From an uncultured Prevotella sp. (GTDB taxonomy: Bacteria; Bacteroidota; Bacteroidia; Bacteroidales; Bacteroidaceae), in the NCBI GenBank assembly GCA_905236755.1, contig CAJOCR010000019.1:1-59915 (forward strand): a stretch of 59,915 bases of DNA, in the 5' to 3' direction. A program made the translations under genes and the position numbers. Position 1 is the stretch's first letter. Each line of letters begins with the position of its first letter. The notes beneath the pieces were generated by a model that made no database searches, was not told where the DNA came from, and saw nothing but the letters and a program-made list of their open reading frames with translations. Positions 51,801 to 59,873 of the stretch are shown here, piece by piece.

Positions 51801-52049
51801 GATATCAGTGATAGCTCCCTTTGATGTGCCCTTAATAACGACACTTGCACCAATAATTGGGTCACCATGAGAATCAACAACCGTACCCTTGATGGTATTA
51901 GATTGCTGTACTGATTGTACAGAAATTGCTTCCAAGGGTGAAGCTGCATAAGCCGATGGCAACCAACTGCTCATTCCAAGAGCAGAGATTAGTGTAGCTG
52001 CAAAGAACGTCTTTGAGACTACACCTTTTTTCATGTTGTTTTCATTCAT
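48807..52049 (-). CDS. SusC/RagA family TonB-dependent transporter
   Basis: This 1080-residue outer membrane transporter starts at the first Met or Met6 (MKKGVVSKTFF). Signal peptide up to SAYA near 35, carboxypeptidase-D-like domain (IKGTVVDSHGDPIIGASVVIKG), plug (INSLAGKVAGVTVTQGGGAAGGGSEIILRGGTSL then LFVIDGVIYDN), the SusC motif AAAALYGSRASAGAIIITTKKG, then the barrel ending VPSTQSFTFGVNLTF. First of the two outer membrane genes in the peptidoglycan locus. Substrate inferred from the enzymes in the same operon. Confidence 0.95.
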   Translation of the reverse strand: MNENNMKKGVVSKTFFAATLISALGMSSWLPSAYAASPLEAISVQSVQQSNTIKGTVVDSHGDPIIGASVVIKGTSKGAITDINGAYQLDAPAASTIVVSYIGYTSTTIKVGNARTYNVTLQEDSKTFDDVVVTAMGIKKERKALGYAVTDLKSAELMKNKNTNVINSLAGKVAGVTVTQGGGAAGGGSEIILRGGTSLERDNQPLFVIDGVIYDNTTTVPGNSAFDGTVSGASTNGNRVMDVNPEDIEDLTVLKGPAAAALYGSRASAGAIIITTKKGKEGAVEINVSSKLTTSHAWKLPKVQNTYKRGYSSDVYDADKNYVRTDYDDRSYSSWGERASGNEQTYDNIGNFFQSGLATDNNVSVSGGSKTGNFFLSGSYYNQEGIIPTTGYNKVTFRFNGEQKWKMLTFGANVAYTKSKTDKTLTSAALYNSSGSGTMGGVYTWSAFDDMTHYANEDGSRYRLPGVSDALEYWDEKDNPYWILHNNLLKDNTERLTASVQVKADLAKWWWVSYRLGLDEHITNNNKTIAPGGVVKKDWQKGMYSENDYRYTYLSNNVMSNFSHSIGDFNGNLLVGFSSEDTKGVSDYRMAWNFIVPEFYSFDNASQTDRNFQHRKSQHRLLGLYGEARLDWKSTAFFTYSARNDWSSTLPKENRSYFYQSFNGALVFTELMPKNDILSFGKIRASWARVGKDASAYATNTALWPAGTFVGDKIGLGNNWQAGNAYLKPEITESTELGIELSFLKNRLHLDFAYYTNNSYNQILSPRLSNYIGYILRDVNAGDVYNKGMELTISGTPIQTKDFTWESSLNLSGNRGTVGNLMQGVDILYVTDVQVGNVKAASFNNGHFMGISGGQWARTEDGQVILDENTGMPTWDGSKTHEVGNREPNVKGGFNNTFTYKNFSLSMLWDFSFGGDVFNGTKYGMTIAGTSELSANREKITIDGVIKDGEGYKPATYTYERGKTYLYNGKETSGDAIIADYYQTYYPRESRNFITHVNYLRLRSLNLSYNLPKQLLMKTGFIKAASVNVAANNLLLFTNYEGDPEVSFAGSGSIGSSSVAMDYYCVPSTQSFTFGVNLTF

Positions 52050-52093
52050 AATAATTACATTTAAATGAAACGATATTATGGGTTAATAAATAA

Positions 52094-53251
52094 TTAGTCG
52101 TATAACAAATATGGCTTTCGTTGTTTTTTGAAAGTCTCTATATCTTTCTGCCAGCATTTACTTATCTGCTCGGCAGAGCATCCTTCTTCTATCATCTTTC
52201 TCACATAATCAACTCCTATCAACTTCTCGAAGAAGGGAGTGAAAAAGCTATCTCCTACATTTACAGAACGATAGGCTTCTATAAGATAATTAAGATTAAT
52301 CTTGCCTTCCCAAATAGCACTATCACTGAGATTTCTAAGATCCCTACCATAACAGAGCTTTCCTAACTGAGGAGGATTCTTTGCTCCTGGACGCGACTCA
52401 GGGGTGAAACTGAAATCATAACCTTTCATATCTGGATGACCAAATAACTGGAAAGGTGCATCAGTTCCTCTACCTAAAGACACTGGTGTTGCCTCAAAGT
52501 AACATAATGAGGGATAGAGATATATTGATTTCATATTTGGCAGATTAGGAGATGGAGCCACAGGAAGAGCATACTTACTTTGATGAGTATAGTTCTGACA
52601 AGCTATAACTATCAGATTGCATGCCTTATTGCTCTCAAGCCAATGCTCTCCATTAGCCATTAATGCCAATTCGCCAAGTGTCAATCCATGAACAACAGGT
52701 ACAGGCAAAGAACCTACCCCACTCTTATACTTCATATCAAGAATAGGACCATCTACATAAAAGCCATTAGGGTTAGGACGATCAAGCACTATCATCTGCT
52801 TGTCATAAATGGCACATTGATTCATTAGCTTAACCATAGTGATGTAATAGGTATAAAAGCGAAGACCCACATCCTGTATGTCGCTTACTAACACATCAAA
52901 ACTCTTCATTGTTTGAGCATCAGGAATACCACCCTTTATGCCATAAAGAGAACAGATTGGTACACCTGTCTTAGTATCTATACTGCTATTTACTTTCTCA
53001 CCAGCATCGGCTGTACCACGAAAACCATGCTCTGGCGAGAAGATAACAACAACATTAACACCATTCTCAAGAAGCACATCAAGCACATGTTTGTTGCCTA
53101 CAATACCTGTCTGATTACTGAACAGCGCTACTCTTTTGCCTTTAAGAAAAGACAAATAGCGATCTGTCTGTTCTGCACCAGTAATTATATCTGCAGCAGA
53201 AAGCTGTAAAACAGAAATCAACAGGAAAAACAATATTACTATCTTTTTCAT
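52094..53251 (-). CDS. namZ: NamZ-type exo-beta-N-acetylmuramidase (DUF1343)
   Basis: This 385-residue exported protein has signal peptide MKKIVILFFLLISVLQLSAA. The DUF1343/NamZ signature is clear: FSPEHGFRGTADAGEKVNSS near 82-101, SDIQDVGLRFYTYYITMVKL near 136-155, VLDRPNPNGFYVDGPIL, PVVHGLTLGELALMANGE and the C-terminal GVDYVRKMIEEG. NamZ removes non-reducing N-acetylmuramic acid from peptidoglycan fragments (GH171). The operon context of a serine hydrolase, epimerase and NlpC/P60 enzyme supports muropeptide breakdown. Start at 53251 chosen since it gives the signal peptide. Confidence 0.92.
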   Translation of the reverse strand: MKKIVILFFLLISVLQLSAADIITGAEQTDRYLSFLKGKRVALFSNQTGIVGNKHVLDVLLENGVNVVVIFSPEHGFRGTADAGEKVNSSIDTKTGVPICSLYGIKGGIPDAQTMKSFDVLVSDIQDVGLRFYTYYITMVKLMNQCAIYDKQMIVLDRPNPNGFYVDGPILDMKYKSGVGSLPVPVVHGLTLGELALMANGEHWLESNKACNLIVIACQNYTHQSKYALPVAPSPNLPNMKSIYLYPSLCYFEATPVSLGRGTDAPFQLFGHPDMKGYDFSFTPESRPGAKNPPQLGKLCYGRDLRNLSDSAIWEGKINLNYLIEAYRSVNVGDSFFTPFFEKLIGVDYVRKMIEEGCSAEQISKCWQKDIETFKKQRKPYLLYD

Positions 53252-53255
53252 ATCT

Positions 53256-54458
53256 CTACTTCTCTGGATGCAACAAAGCACCTGCAACAGCATTTGCTAC
53301 ATACGAGCGTGTGCGAACCATACTACCCTTATCTTCAGGATGAACATGATTACTCAAGAGGATAATACTGGTATCAGTATCTGGATCTATAACGATACTT
53401 GTTCCTGTATAACCTGTATGACCATAGGTGTTAGGACTCAGAAGGTCACCATTGTTTGATGAATAATCTGTAAAGACATCCCAACCTGGTGTGCGTCCTA
53501 AAGTGGCTACAGCACGTGGAACAGTACGCATACATTTTACTGCTAATGGTGACAGTATTCTACGACCTTGCCACTCACCACCATTTTGCAAACAGGCACA
53601 AAGAATAGCTATATCCTCTGCAGAAGAGAATACGCCTGCATTACCTGATATACCACCATTCATAACACGTGCCAATGGGTCATGAACAACACCCCACAAC
53701 ACACTACCATCCGGTTGCTTCTCGGTTGGAGCACAAAGCTTTCTAAGTTGCTTATCAGGACAATATGAAGTATGATTCATCCCCAAAACATCAAAGATAT
53801 GCTTCTTGGCATATTGATCTATGCTCTCACCAGAAACGGTTTCTATTATTCGCTGAAGAGTGATATAGTTCAAACAGCTATATTGAAAATCTGTCTTTGG
53901 CGCAAAATCACGCTTACAATGAGAAATATACTCAATAACTCCATCTCTGTTTGGAGAACCATATTTCTCTTTTAGTGTAGCCACTGGTGCATAAGGAGGA
54001 AGACCTGATGTATGTGTCATAATATCAACAACACGGATAGATGTTGTTTCTCCCTTTTCATCTTTCCAACCCTCGAAACCGGGAATATAATCGCTTACGC
54101 GATCAGTAAGACGAAGCTTACCATTATCAATAAGCTGCATGGCTGCAACGGCTGTTGACATTGACTTTGAACACGAAGCCATATCAAATACGGTTTCTGT
54201 GGTCATCTTCTCTGTCTTTGGATATACTCGTTTATTACCGTATGCCTTCAAATAAGCTATTTTTCCATGTCTTACTACACATAGAACAGCACCTGGAGTT
54301 TGCTTTTCTGCTATGGCACGCTCAATAGCCTTATCTGCATTCTGCAAACGAACTTCATCAAAGCCAACTTCTGCAGGCAATACTTGTTGCAGTTTCTGGG
54401 CTAAAACAGCCTGAGAACACAACAAAAGAACAGAAACAAAAGAAATTAATTTTTTCAT
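53256..54458 (-). CDS. Serine hydrolase of the beta-lactamase / penicillin-binding protein family
   Basis: This 400-residue exported protein has signal peptide ISFVSVLLLCSQAVLA. The class C-like active site SxxK motif ASCSKS places Ser95 and Lys98; GHTGYTGTS near 349 is the third (HTG in place of KTG) motif; YSCLNYITLQ near 198 carries the second. HTG rather than KTG points to esterase/amidase or D-peptidase activity rather than resistance. It may cut D-amino acid bonds in stem peptides. The stop is 4 bases before the NamZ start. Confidence 0.9.
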   Translation of the reverse strand: MKKLISFVSVLLLCSQAVLAQKLQQVLPAEVGFDEVRLQNADKAIERAIAEKQTPGAVLCVVRHGKIAYLKAYGNKRVYPKTEKMTTETVFDMASCSKSMSTAVAAMQLIDNGKLRLTDRVSDYIPGFEGWKDEKGETTSIRVVDIMTHTSGLPPYAPVATLKEKYGSPNRDGVIEYISHCKRDFAPKTDFQYSCLNYITLQRIIETVSGESIDQYAKKHIFDVLGMNHTSYCPDKQLRKLCAPTEKQPDGSVLWGVVHDPLARVMNGGISGNAGVFSSAEDIAILCACLQNGGEWQGRRILSPLAVKCMRTVPRAVATLGRTPGWDVFTDYSSNNGDLLSPNTYGHTGYTGTSIVIDPDTDTSIILLSNHVHPEDKGSMVRTRSYVANAVAGALLHPEK

Positions 54459-54467
54459 ATATTATTT

Positions 54468-55922
54468 TTATCTTTTCTTTATCAACATACATAAACCAAT
54501 GAAAGTAAAGAGCGCATTGAAGATAAGCAATTCATAAGAGAACTGATAACCACCAAACAAAGCTTCACTATTGCTGGCGAGAATAAAACACAACACTGGT
54601 GAAAGTATTGCTACAAGTGGTATATAACGATCTCTTACCTGTTGCTTCATCAATATACCAAATGCAAAAAGACCTAATATTGGACCATAGGTGTAACTTG
54701 CCAACACATAAACAGCATCAACTACAGAACTGTTGTTAAACAAGCCGAAAACAAATATTACTATACCCATCAATACTGCCATTGCAATATGTACATGCTT
54801 TCTTACACGCGATACATAGCAATCTACATTTCCCTGCTCTATCTTCTTATCGGCAGCAAGAATATCAATTGTGAATGATGTTGTTAATGCTGTGAGAGCA
54901 GAACCTGCTGCACTATAGGCTGAAGAGAAAAGGCCAACAATGAACAATATACCCACAACCAAAGGAAGGAAACTGCTGGTGGCTACAGCTGGAAACAAAC
55001 TGTCACCGGTTGCAGAGATTCCTACACGTGTAGCAAATTCATATAGCAATACACCAAGCATAAGGAACAATAGATTAATGAAAAACTGAGCTACAATGCT
55101 CACCATCATATTCTTTTGTGAATCACGATAGTTTTGACAACTTAGATTTCGTTGCATCATATCTTGATCTAAACCTGTTGTTGCTATCATGGTAAAGACA
55201 CCAGCAAGGAACTGCTTCCAAAAGAAACGCTTGTCGTTTGCATCATCAAAGAAAAACACCTGCGACATATCGCTATCACTAATAGATTTTATCATCTGCA
55301 TAAAATTCATATCAAGCTGATTAGCAATGAAATAGATGCTTAATATTACAGATAAAATCAAACATAATGATTTCAATACATCTGTCCAGATAATACTCTT
55401 TACTCCACCTCTGAATGTATAGAGCCAAACAAGAAAAACAGTAAGTACAACATTCAATATAAAAGGAAGATGCAGAGGGTCAAACACCAATAATTGCAAA
55501 GTAAGACACACTAAGAACAGACGTACAGAAGCACCCAACATCTTAGATATAAAGAAAAACCATGCTCCTGTTTTATAGCTCTTTACACCAAAACGATTCT
55601 CAAGATACTGATATACAGATACAAGGTGCATACGATAGAAAAGAGGTACCAATACAAATGCTATGATAAACTGTCCTACAACAAAACCCATTACCATCTG
55701 CAGGTATGAGAAATTCTTAACAGCAACCATTCCTGGTACAGAAACAAATGTTACTCCTGAAATAAAAGAGCCCATAGTAGCTATTGCCACTATACCCCAT
55801 TTTGATTTTCTGTTACCAACAAAAAATCCTTGATTGTCTGCCTTTCTACCTGCAAACCACGAAATTCCAAAGAGTAATATAAAATAAACCGCTACAGTAA
55901 TTAAAATAATTAAGGGATTCAT
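54468..55922 (-). CDS. Sodium:solute symporter (SSS family)
   Basis: This 484-residue inner membrane protein has about 13 hydrophobic helices. It starts MNPLIILITVAVYFILLFGI; FFVGNRKSKWGIVAIATMGSFISGVTFVSVPGMV is the conserved SSS region (helix 2), and later ATTGLDQDMMQRNLSCQNYRDSQKNM and GLFSSAYSAAGSALTALTTSFTIDIL are typical family blocks. Probably imports a peptidoglycan-derived sugar, amino acid or muropeptide across the inner membrane; an AmpG-type transporter is absent, so this gene may take that step. Confidence 0.9.
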   Translation of the reverse strand: MNPLIILITVAVYFILLFGISWFAGRKADNQGFFVGNRKSKWGIVAIATMGSFISGVTFVSVPGMVAVKNFSYLQMVMGFVVGQFIIAFVLVPLFYRMHLVSVYQYLENRFGVKSYKTGAWFFFISKMLGASVRLFLVCLTLQLLVFDPLHLPFILNVVLTVFLVWLYTFRGGVKSIIWTDVLKSLCLILSVILSIYFIANQLDMNFMQMIKSISDSDMSQVFFFDDANDKRFFWKQFLAGVFTMIATTGLDQDMMQRNLSCQNYRDSQKNMMVSIVAQFFINLLFLMLGVLLYEFATRVGISATGDSLFPAVATSSFLPLVVGILFIVGLFSSAYSAAGSALTALTTSFTIDILAADKKIEQGNVDCYVSRVRKHVHIAMAVLMGIVIFVFGLFNNSSVVDAVYVLASYTYGPILGLFAFGILMKQQVRDRYIPLVAILSPVLCFILASNSEALFGGYQFSYELLIFNALFTFIGLCMLIKKR

Positions 55923-56022
55923 GTTACTAATTACAAGATTAATTTATGAGTTTAAAGATTAACAGTTTATAAGTTTGAAGTTTAATTTTTCATTCTTCCC
56001 ATCTTACTTATTCCAAATTACG

Positions 56023-57381
56023 CTAATTAGTCCTCCCTTCCCTACCGGGGAGGGTTGGGGTGAGGCTAATATTTTCAATTTTGTAGTTGTATTCCCAATT
56101 ATTAAAGTATAGGTTGCCTCCTTCCCACTCAACCTCACCACGTTGGAAATCAACTGTTTCTGATCGAGGATATTTCTTCTCTGGTATAAGGGGCTTTCCC
56201 CAGTCGTTGTTAACAACAAAACGCCATGAGTCCATACCTCCTAAATAAAAATAGCGCATTGCGTCATCTTTTGCATTTGGCACTCTTCCAAAAGATACAT
56301 CCACAGGAACCCATCCTATACCTTCAAAATAAATTTCTCCCCAATCATGCAAATTATCATCATTTGGATGAACATGAAAACCACTCTCAAAATGAGCAGG
56401 AATACCAACAATTCTACAAAGAGTAAGGAATAGTAATGTTACTTGACCACAATCCCCATGCCCATTATCAAGAACATATTCTGGAATATTGTCTATTGTT
56501 GAATACTCACGTGCCGAAGCCCATGGGAATTTCTCGTCAATCCATGTGAATATTGCACGAGCCTTATCATAGGGATTATAAAGTCCTACAGTAAGAGAAT
56601 CTGCCAGTTTCCTTAGTCTTGAACTAAAAACCATATGGGGAAAACGCTCTGCAGTATATTCTTTATATTCTGAAGAAGTGGTGTCATAGGGCTTTATGTT
56701 ACATACTTGTACATTTTTCCATGCACCCATAGTAGTATATTCAAATACCTCTTTGAACACCGTTGGCTTACCCTTCACAGCTTTTCGTTCCATGTAAAGA
56801 GTTGAATGATCAGAACGATTACCAGAAAGGATATATTTTCTTTCTGAAGTCTTCAGCAACTTTACATCTTTTTGACGCTCAAAATCTGTTCGTGGAAAAG
56901 GCAACCAACAACGTACAACCTTACCTGCTGGCACAGCATCAGCATTCACTGTAAGTGTATAGGTGATACGAACACGCTTGGGATCAGCCAATCCATTTGA
57001 GGAAAGTGATGCCTCCTTCATGACAATAGGAATATTCACTGCATTGTCATCAACATAAGCCTTATGCTGGATACCATCCTTTGCCTCTTTTATCTTTCTA
57101 CAATTTTCATCAATACGAAACAGATTGGGAGCTGCATTTCTGAAATAACGCTTTTCACCATTGATAATACGACATTCCAAAGCACCACTTCTCTCCCATT
57201 GCAACATTTGTTCATCTGTTACATTAGGAATATACTTCTGGATATATGCTCTTATCTCAGCTTCTGTTTTCGAGAAATCTAAAGCTATTCTACGATTAAG
57301 ATCATCCTGTGGTAAAACACCACCAGCAAAGAGCTTTGCCGAAAAAAAAGCCATAAGAAAGAATAAAACTGTTTTTTTCAT
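56023..57381 (-). CDS. Transglutaminase-like domain protein
   Basis: This 452-residue exported protein has signal peptide FFLMAFFSAKLFAG. Its first half shows a beta-rich region (VRITYTLTVNADAVPAGKVVRCWLPFPR near 156-183); the second half is a papain-fold transglutaminase-like domain with the triad Cys311 in GHGDCGQ, His345 in DNLHDWGE and Asp361 in VPVDVSFG. In this operon it could cleave or rearrange stem-peptide amide bonds; the reaction is not proven. The last 15 residues (NISLTPTLPGREGRT) come from a bracketing repeat that runs over the end of the gene. Confidence 0.88.
   Translation of the reverse strand: MKKTVLFFLMAFFSAKLFAGGVLPQDDLNRRIALDFSKTEAEIRAYIQKYIPNVTDEQMLQWERSGALECRIINGEKRYFRNAAPNLFRIDENCRKIKEAKDGIQHKAYVDDNAVNIPIVMKEASLSSNGLADPKRVRITYTLTVNADAVPAGKVVRCWLPFPRTDFERQKDVKLLKTSERKYILSGNRSDHSTLYMERKAVKGKPTVFKEVFEYTTMGAWKNVQVCNIKPYDTTSSEYKEYTAERFPHMVFSSRLRKLADSLTVGLYNPYDKARAIFTWIDEKFPWASAREYSTIDNIPEYVLDNGHGDCGQVTLLFLTLCRIVGIPAHFESGFHVHPNDDNLHDWGEIYFEGIGWVPVDVSFGRVPNAKDDAMRYFYLGGMDSWRFVVNNDWGKPLIPEKKYPRSETVDFQRGEVEWEGGNLYFNNWEYNYKIENISLTPTLPGREGRTN
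56027..56069. repeat. Bracketing repeat overlapping the transglutaminase gene 3' end
   Basis: TTAGTCCTCCCTTCCC, loop TACC, then GGGGAGGGTTGGGGTGAGGCT. The gene's stop codon lies beyond it, so the element is translated. Confidence 0.8.
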
Positions 57382-57390
57382 CTCGTCTCT

Positions 57391-58545
57391 CTATAGTTTT
57401 ATCAAACCTATTCCAGGTCTGTCTGGTAATGTAATTTTTCCCTTCTTAACTTCCATGCCCTTGAAGATATCGTTCTTAATCAACAAGTTACCATCAAGAT
57501 CAGCAAAATCAACTACAGGTGAAAGTTGAGCCGCAGCACTAACAGCACACGATGTTTCTGTCATACACCCAATCATCACTTTCATGTCACACGCTCTGGC
57601 ATAATTCATCATCTTCCATGCCTCACGCATACCTGTACACTTCATCAATTTGATGTTAATTCCGCTATAAGCACCTTGGATCTTCTTTACATCATTAAGT
57701 CTTTGAATAGCTTCATCGGCAAAGACAGGGAGTGGAGAGTGTGCTGTAAGCCAAGCTGTGTCATCAAGTTGTTCCTTTGGCATAGGTTGTTCTACCATCA
57801 CAATGTTGTGCTCTTTCAGCCAATGAATCATATCAAGAGCCATGTGTTTGTCCTTCCAACCTTGATTAACATCAACTGCAATAGGTAGATCAGTAACCTC
57901 TCTGATAGTCTCTATCATCTCCTTATCATTCTCTCTACCCAACTTTACTTTCAAGATATTGAACTTATCAGCGCACTCACGAGTTTTCTGCTTCACCACA
58001 TCAGCGGTATCAATACCAATAGTAAAGGTGGTATTGGGTGTTTTAGCTGGATTCAAGCCCCATATTCTATACCAAGGCGCACCCAATAGTTTTCCAACAA
58101 GATCGTGTAAAGCAATATCTACAGCTGCCTTTGCTGCAGAATCACCTGGCGACAAAGAGTCTATATAAGTAAGAATATCATCAAGCTGGAAAGGATCATT
58201 AAACTTGCTAAGGTCAACTTTCTGCAAGAAATCTGTTACACTCTTAACTGTCTGACCCAAATATTGCGGCATACTTGCTTCGCCATATCCAGTAACACCT
58301 TCATAAGAAATTTCCACCTGAACATCAGGTGTTGTTGTACGTGAATAGGTAGCAACAGTAAAAGTATGACGTAATTGCAATTCATAAGGATAGAATTTCA
58401 ATGTCATCTTTCCACCTTTACCTTTACGATTAATATTGAAGAATGGAGCTGTAACCAAACGCTCCATAGCATCAACATTTGATAAGGTTAATACAGATCC
58501 AACAGAAGCAAGAGTAGCTTTCTTGAGAAAATCACGTCTTTTCAT
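57391..58545 (-). CDS. L-Ala-D/L-Glu epimerase (enolase superfamily)
   Basis: This 384-residue enzyme epimerises the muropeptide dipeptide L-Ala-D-Glu to L-Ala-L-Glu. The enolase-superfamily residues are visible: KVKLG (Lys acid-base, near 199), VDVNQGW (Asp near 221), VEQPMPKEQLDD (Glu near 250), ADEAI (Asp), and IKLMKCTGMREA (Lys near 298). N-terminal RRDFLKKATLASVGSVLTL resembles a Tat signal, so the enzyme may act in the periplasm, rare for this family. It is 4 bases after the NlpC/P60 gene. Confidence 0.92.
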   Translation of the reverse strand: MKRRDFLKKATLASVGSVLTLSNVDAMERLVTAPFFNINRKGKGGKMTLKFYPYELQLRHTFTVATYSRTTTPDVQVEISYEGVTGYGEASMPQYLGQTVKSVTDFLQKVDLSKFNDPFQLDDILTYIDSLSPGDSAAKAAVDIALHDLVGKLLGAPWYRIWGLNPAKTPNTTFTIGIDTADVVKQKTRECADKFNILKVKLGRENDKEMIETIREVTDLPIAVDVNQGWKDKHMALDMIHWLKEHNIVMVEQPMPKEQLDDTAWLTAHSPLPVFADEAIQRLNDVKKIQGAYSGINIKLMKCTGMREAWKMMNYARACDMKVMIGCMTETSCAVSAAAQLSPVVDFADLDGNLLIKNDIFKGMEVKKGKITLPDRPGIGLIKL

Positions 58546-58549
58546 ATCT

Positions 58550-59542
58550 CTATTTATATATTTCGTTTTTATCCGTTGTAGTTAATCCCTCCTCCTTATT
58601 TATATATGGAAGCACACGCTGTGCCCATAAAAGTCTATTTAGATCATATTCATCATACTCGGCATCAGCAGGATTAAAACTGCTAATATGAACATAACCA
58701 AGAGAATGAATAAATTTCTTATTCCCAATATATATTCCTACATGACTAACACGAGCTTTCACAGTATCACCCTGTGCTTTTCTTCCAAAAAACACAAGAT
58801 CACCAGGAATAAGATTACTAAAATCAGAAGCAATCTCTATATGCTTTCCTTTTTTTGCTTGTTGTGAAGCATTACGAGGAATAATTATATCATGCATCAA
58901 AAGAGCTGTACGTACAAAACCGCTGCAATCAATACCTTTTGTACTCGTTCCACCCCACATATATGGAAAACCTATTAGTTTCTTTGAAGTGGCTATAATA
59001 CTTTGAGCGTCATATTTCAAACCTGCACGCCATTTCTTCAATTCAACAGCATCTTGTTTTGAGAGATATCCTTTTCTTCCATCTGGAAATTGTACATGAA
59101 AGAAATCTTTTGTTTCATCTAAAACTTTCAATCTGTTATTAGCAACTACATCGCTAATAGTATGTGAACTCTTCTCTGGCTTAGAATACACAAAGGCATA
59201 AATTGATGTAACCACTGCCTGACGACACTGATTCCATTGAGAACATTCCTTAGCTGTCATCTTAACAACAGAACTACTCAATACCCAAGAACGATCGCCA
59301 TCAGCCTGTTCTACATATAACCAACGACCATCTTTTAAAATTTTTACTGGTTCACCAAGCAATCCTTGCGTCTCCATGCCTGCATCATAATCACCAGACA
59401 CACGCATATTACATACTGACACACTCACCACAGCCCAATCCTTTGCCGAATTGTTCTGCTCCTGAGCAAATACTGGAAGCGAAATAGTCGCAGTAATGAA
59501 ACAGTAGATAACTTTAGCAAAAAAACTTCGTATCTCTTTCAT
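58550..59542 (-). CDS. NlpC/P60 endopeptidase with SH3-like domains (YkfC-like)
   Basis: This 330-residue exported cysteine peptidase has signal peptide IYCFITATISLPVFAQ. Two bacterial SH3-like segments (about 37-93 and 107-171) precede the NlpC/P60 domain with catalytic Cys206 in GIDCSGFVR, His267 in RVSHVGIYIG and His279 in KKFIHSLG. Very similar in layout to YkfC-type gamma-D-glutamyl-diamino acid endopeptidases, which trim muropeptides to L-Ala-D-Glu, the substrate of the next gene's epimerase. First gene of the operon. Confidence 0.92.
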   Translation of the reverse strand: MKEIRSFFAKVIYCFITATISLPVFAQEQNNSAKDWAVVSVSVCNMRVSGDYDAGMETQGLLGEPVKILKDGRWLYVEQADGDRSWVLSSSVVKMTAKECSQWNQCRQAVVTSIYAFVYSKPEKSSHTISDVVANNRLKVLDETKDFFHVQFPDGRKGYLSKQDAVELKKWRAGLKYDAQSIIATSKKLIGFPYMWGGTSTKGIDCSGFVRTALLMHDIIIPRNASQQAKKGKHIEIASDFSNLIPGDLVFFGRKAQGDTVKARVSHVGIYIGNKKFIHSLGYVHISSFNPADAEYDEYDLNRLLWAQRVLPYINKEEGLTTTDKNEIYK

Positions 59543-59605
59543 CTATTCTAAACAAATATCAAATCAATCCGTTCTTTAGTGAATGGTTAAACGTATTTTT
59601 CGGCA

Positions 59606-59636
59606 CAAATATAAGTAAATTTTATAATAACACAAT
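59606..59636 (-). promoter_or_regulatory. Promoter for the peptidoglycan-utilisation operon
   Basis: TTG, 19-base spacer, TATATTTG on the minus strand. It gives a leader of about 60 bases before the NlpC/P60 gene and drives at least eight genes to the terminator at 46824. Confidence 0.78.
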
Positions 59637-59757
59637 GAGAAAACAAAAAAAAAATTTAATTATTACACTAAAATATTAAATCGTAAGTGTTAACTGCACT
59701 ATCCTAAATCTCAGAAACCCCAGATTCTCCAGAATTTCCGGAAAATCTAGAGATCAT

Positions 59758-59793
59758 AGAAGTACTAGAGCCTCTAGCGCCTCTAGTACTTCT
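59758..59793. other. 13-bp perfect hairpin between the operon promoter and the 5S rRNA terminator
   Basis: AGAAGTACTAGAG pairs perfectly with CTCTAGTACTTCT around a 10-base loop. It has no T run, so not a classic terminator. It lies about 50 bases beyond the 5S rRNA terminator. Confidence 0.65.
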
Positions 59794-59839
59794 ATTTTCT
59801 CTATAAAAAGCGCAATGCGCGCTTTGCGCAACAAAAAAA

Positions 59840-59869
59840 AAGCCCCGAAGAACTGAATCTTCGAGGCTT
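59840..59869 (-). terminator. rRNA operon terminator
   Basis: On the minus strand AAGCCTCGAAGA pairs with TCTTCGGGGCTT, followed by a run of nine T. It sits 4-6 bases beyond the 5S rRNA 3' end. Confidence 0.88.
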
Positions 59870-59873
59870 CTAA

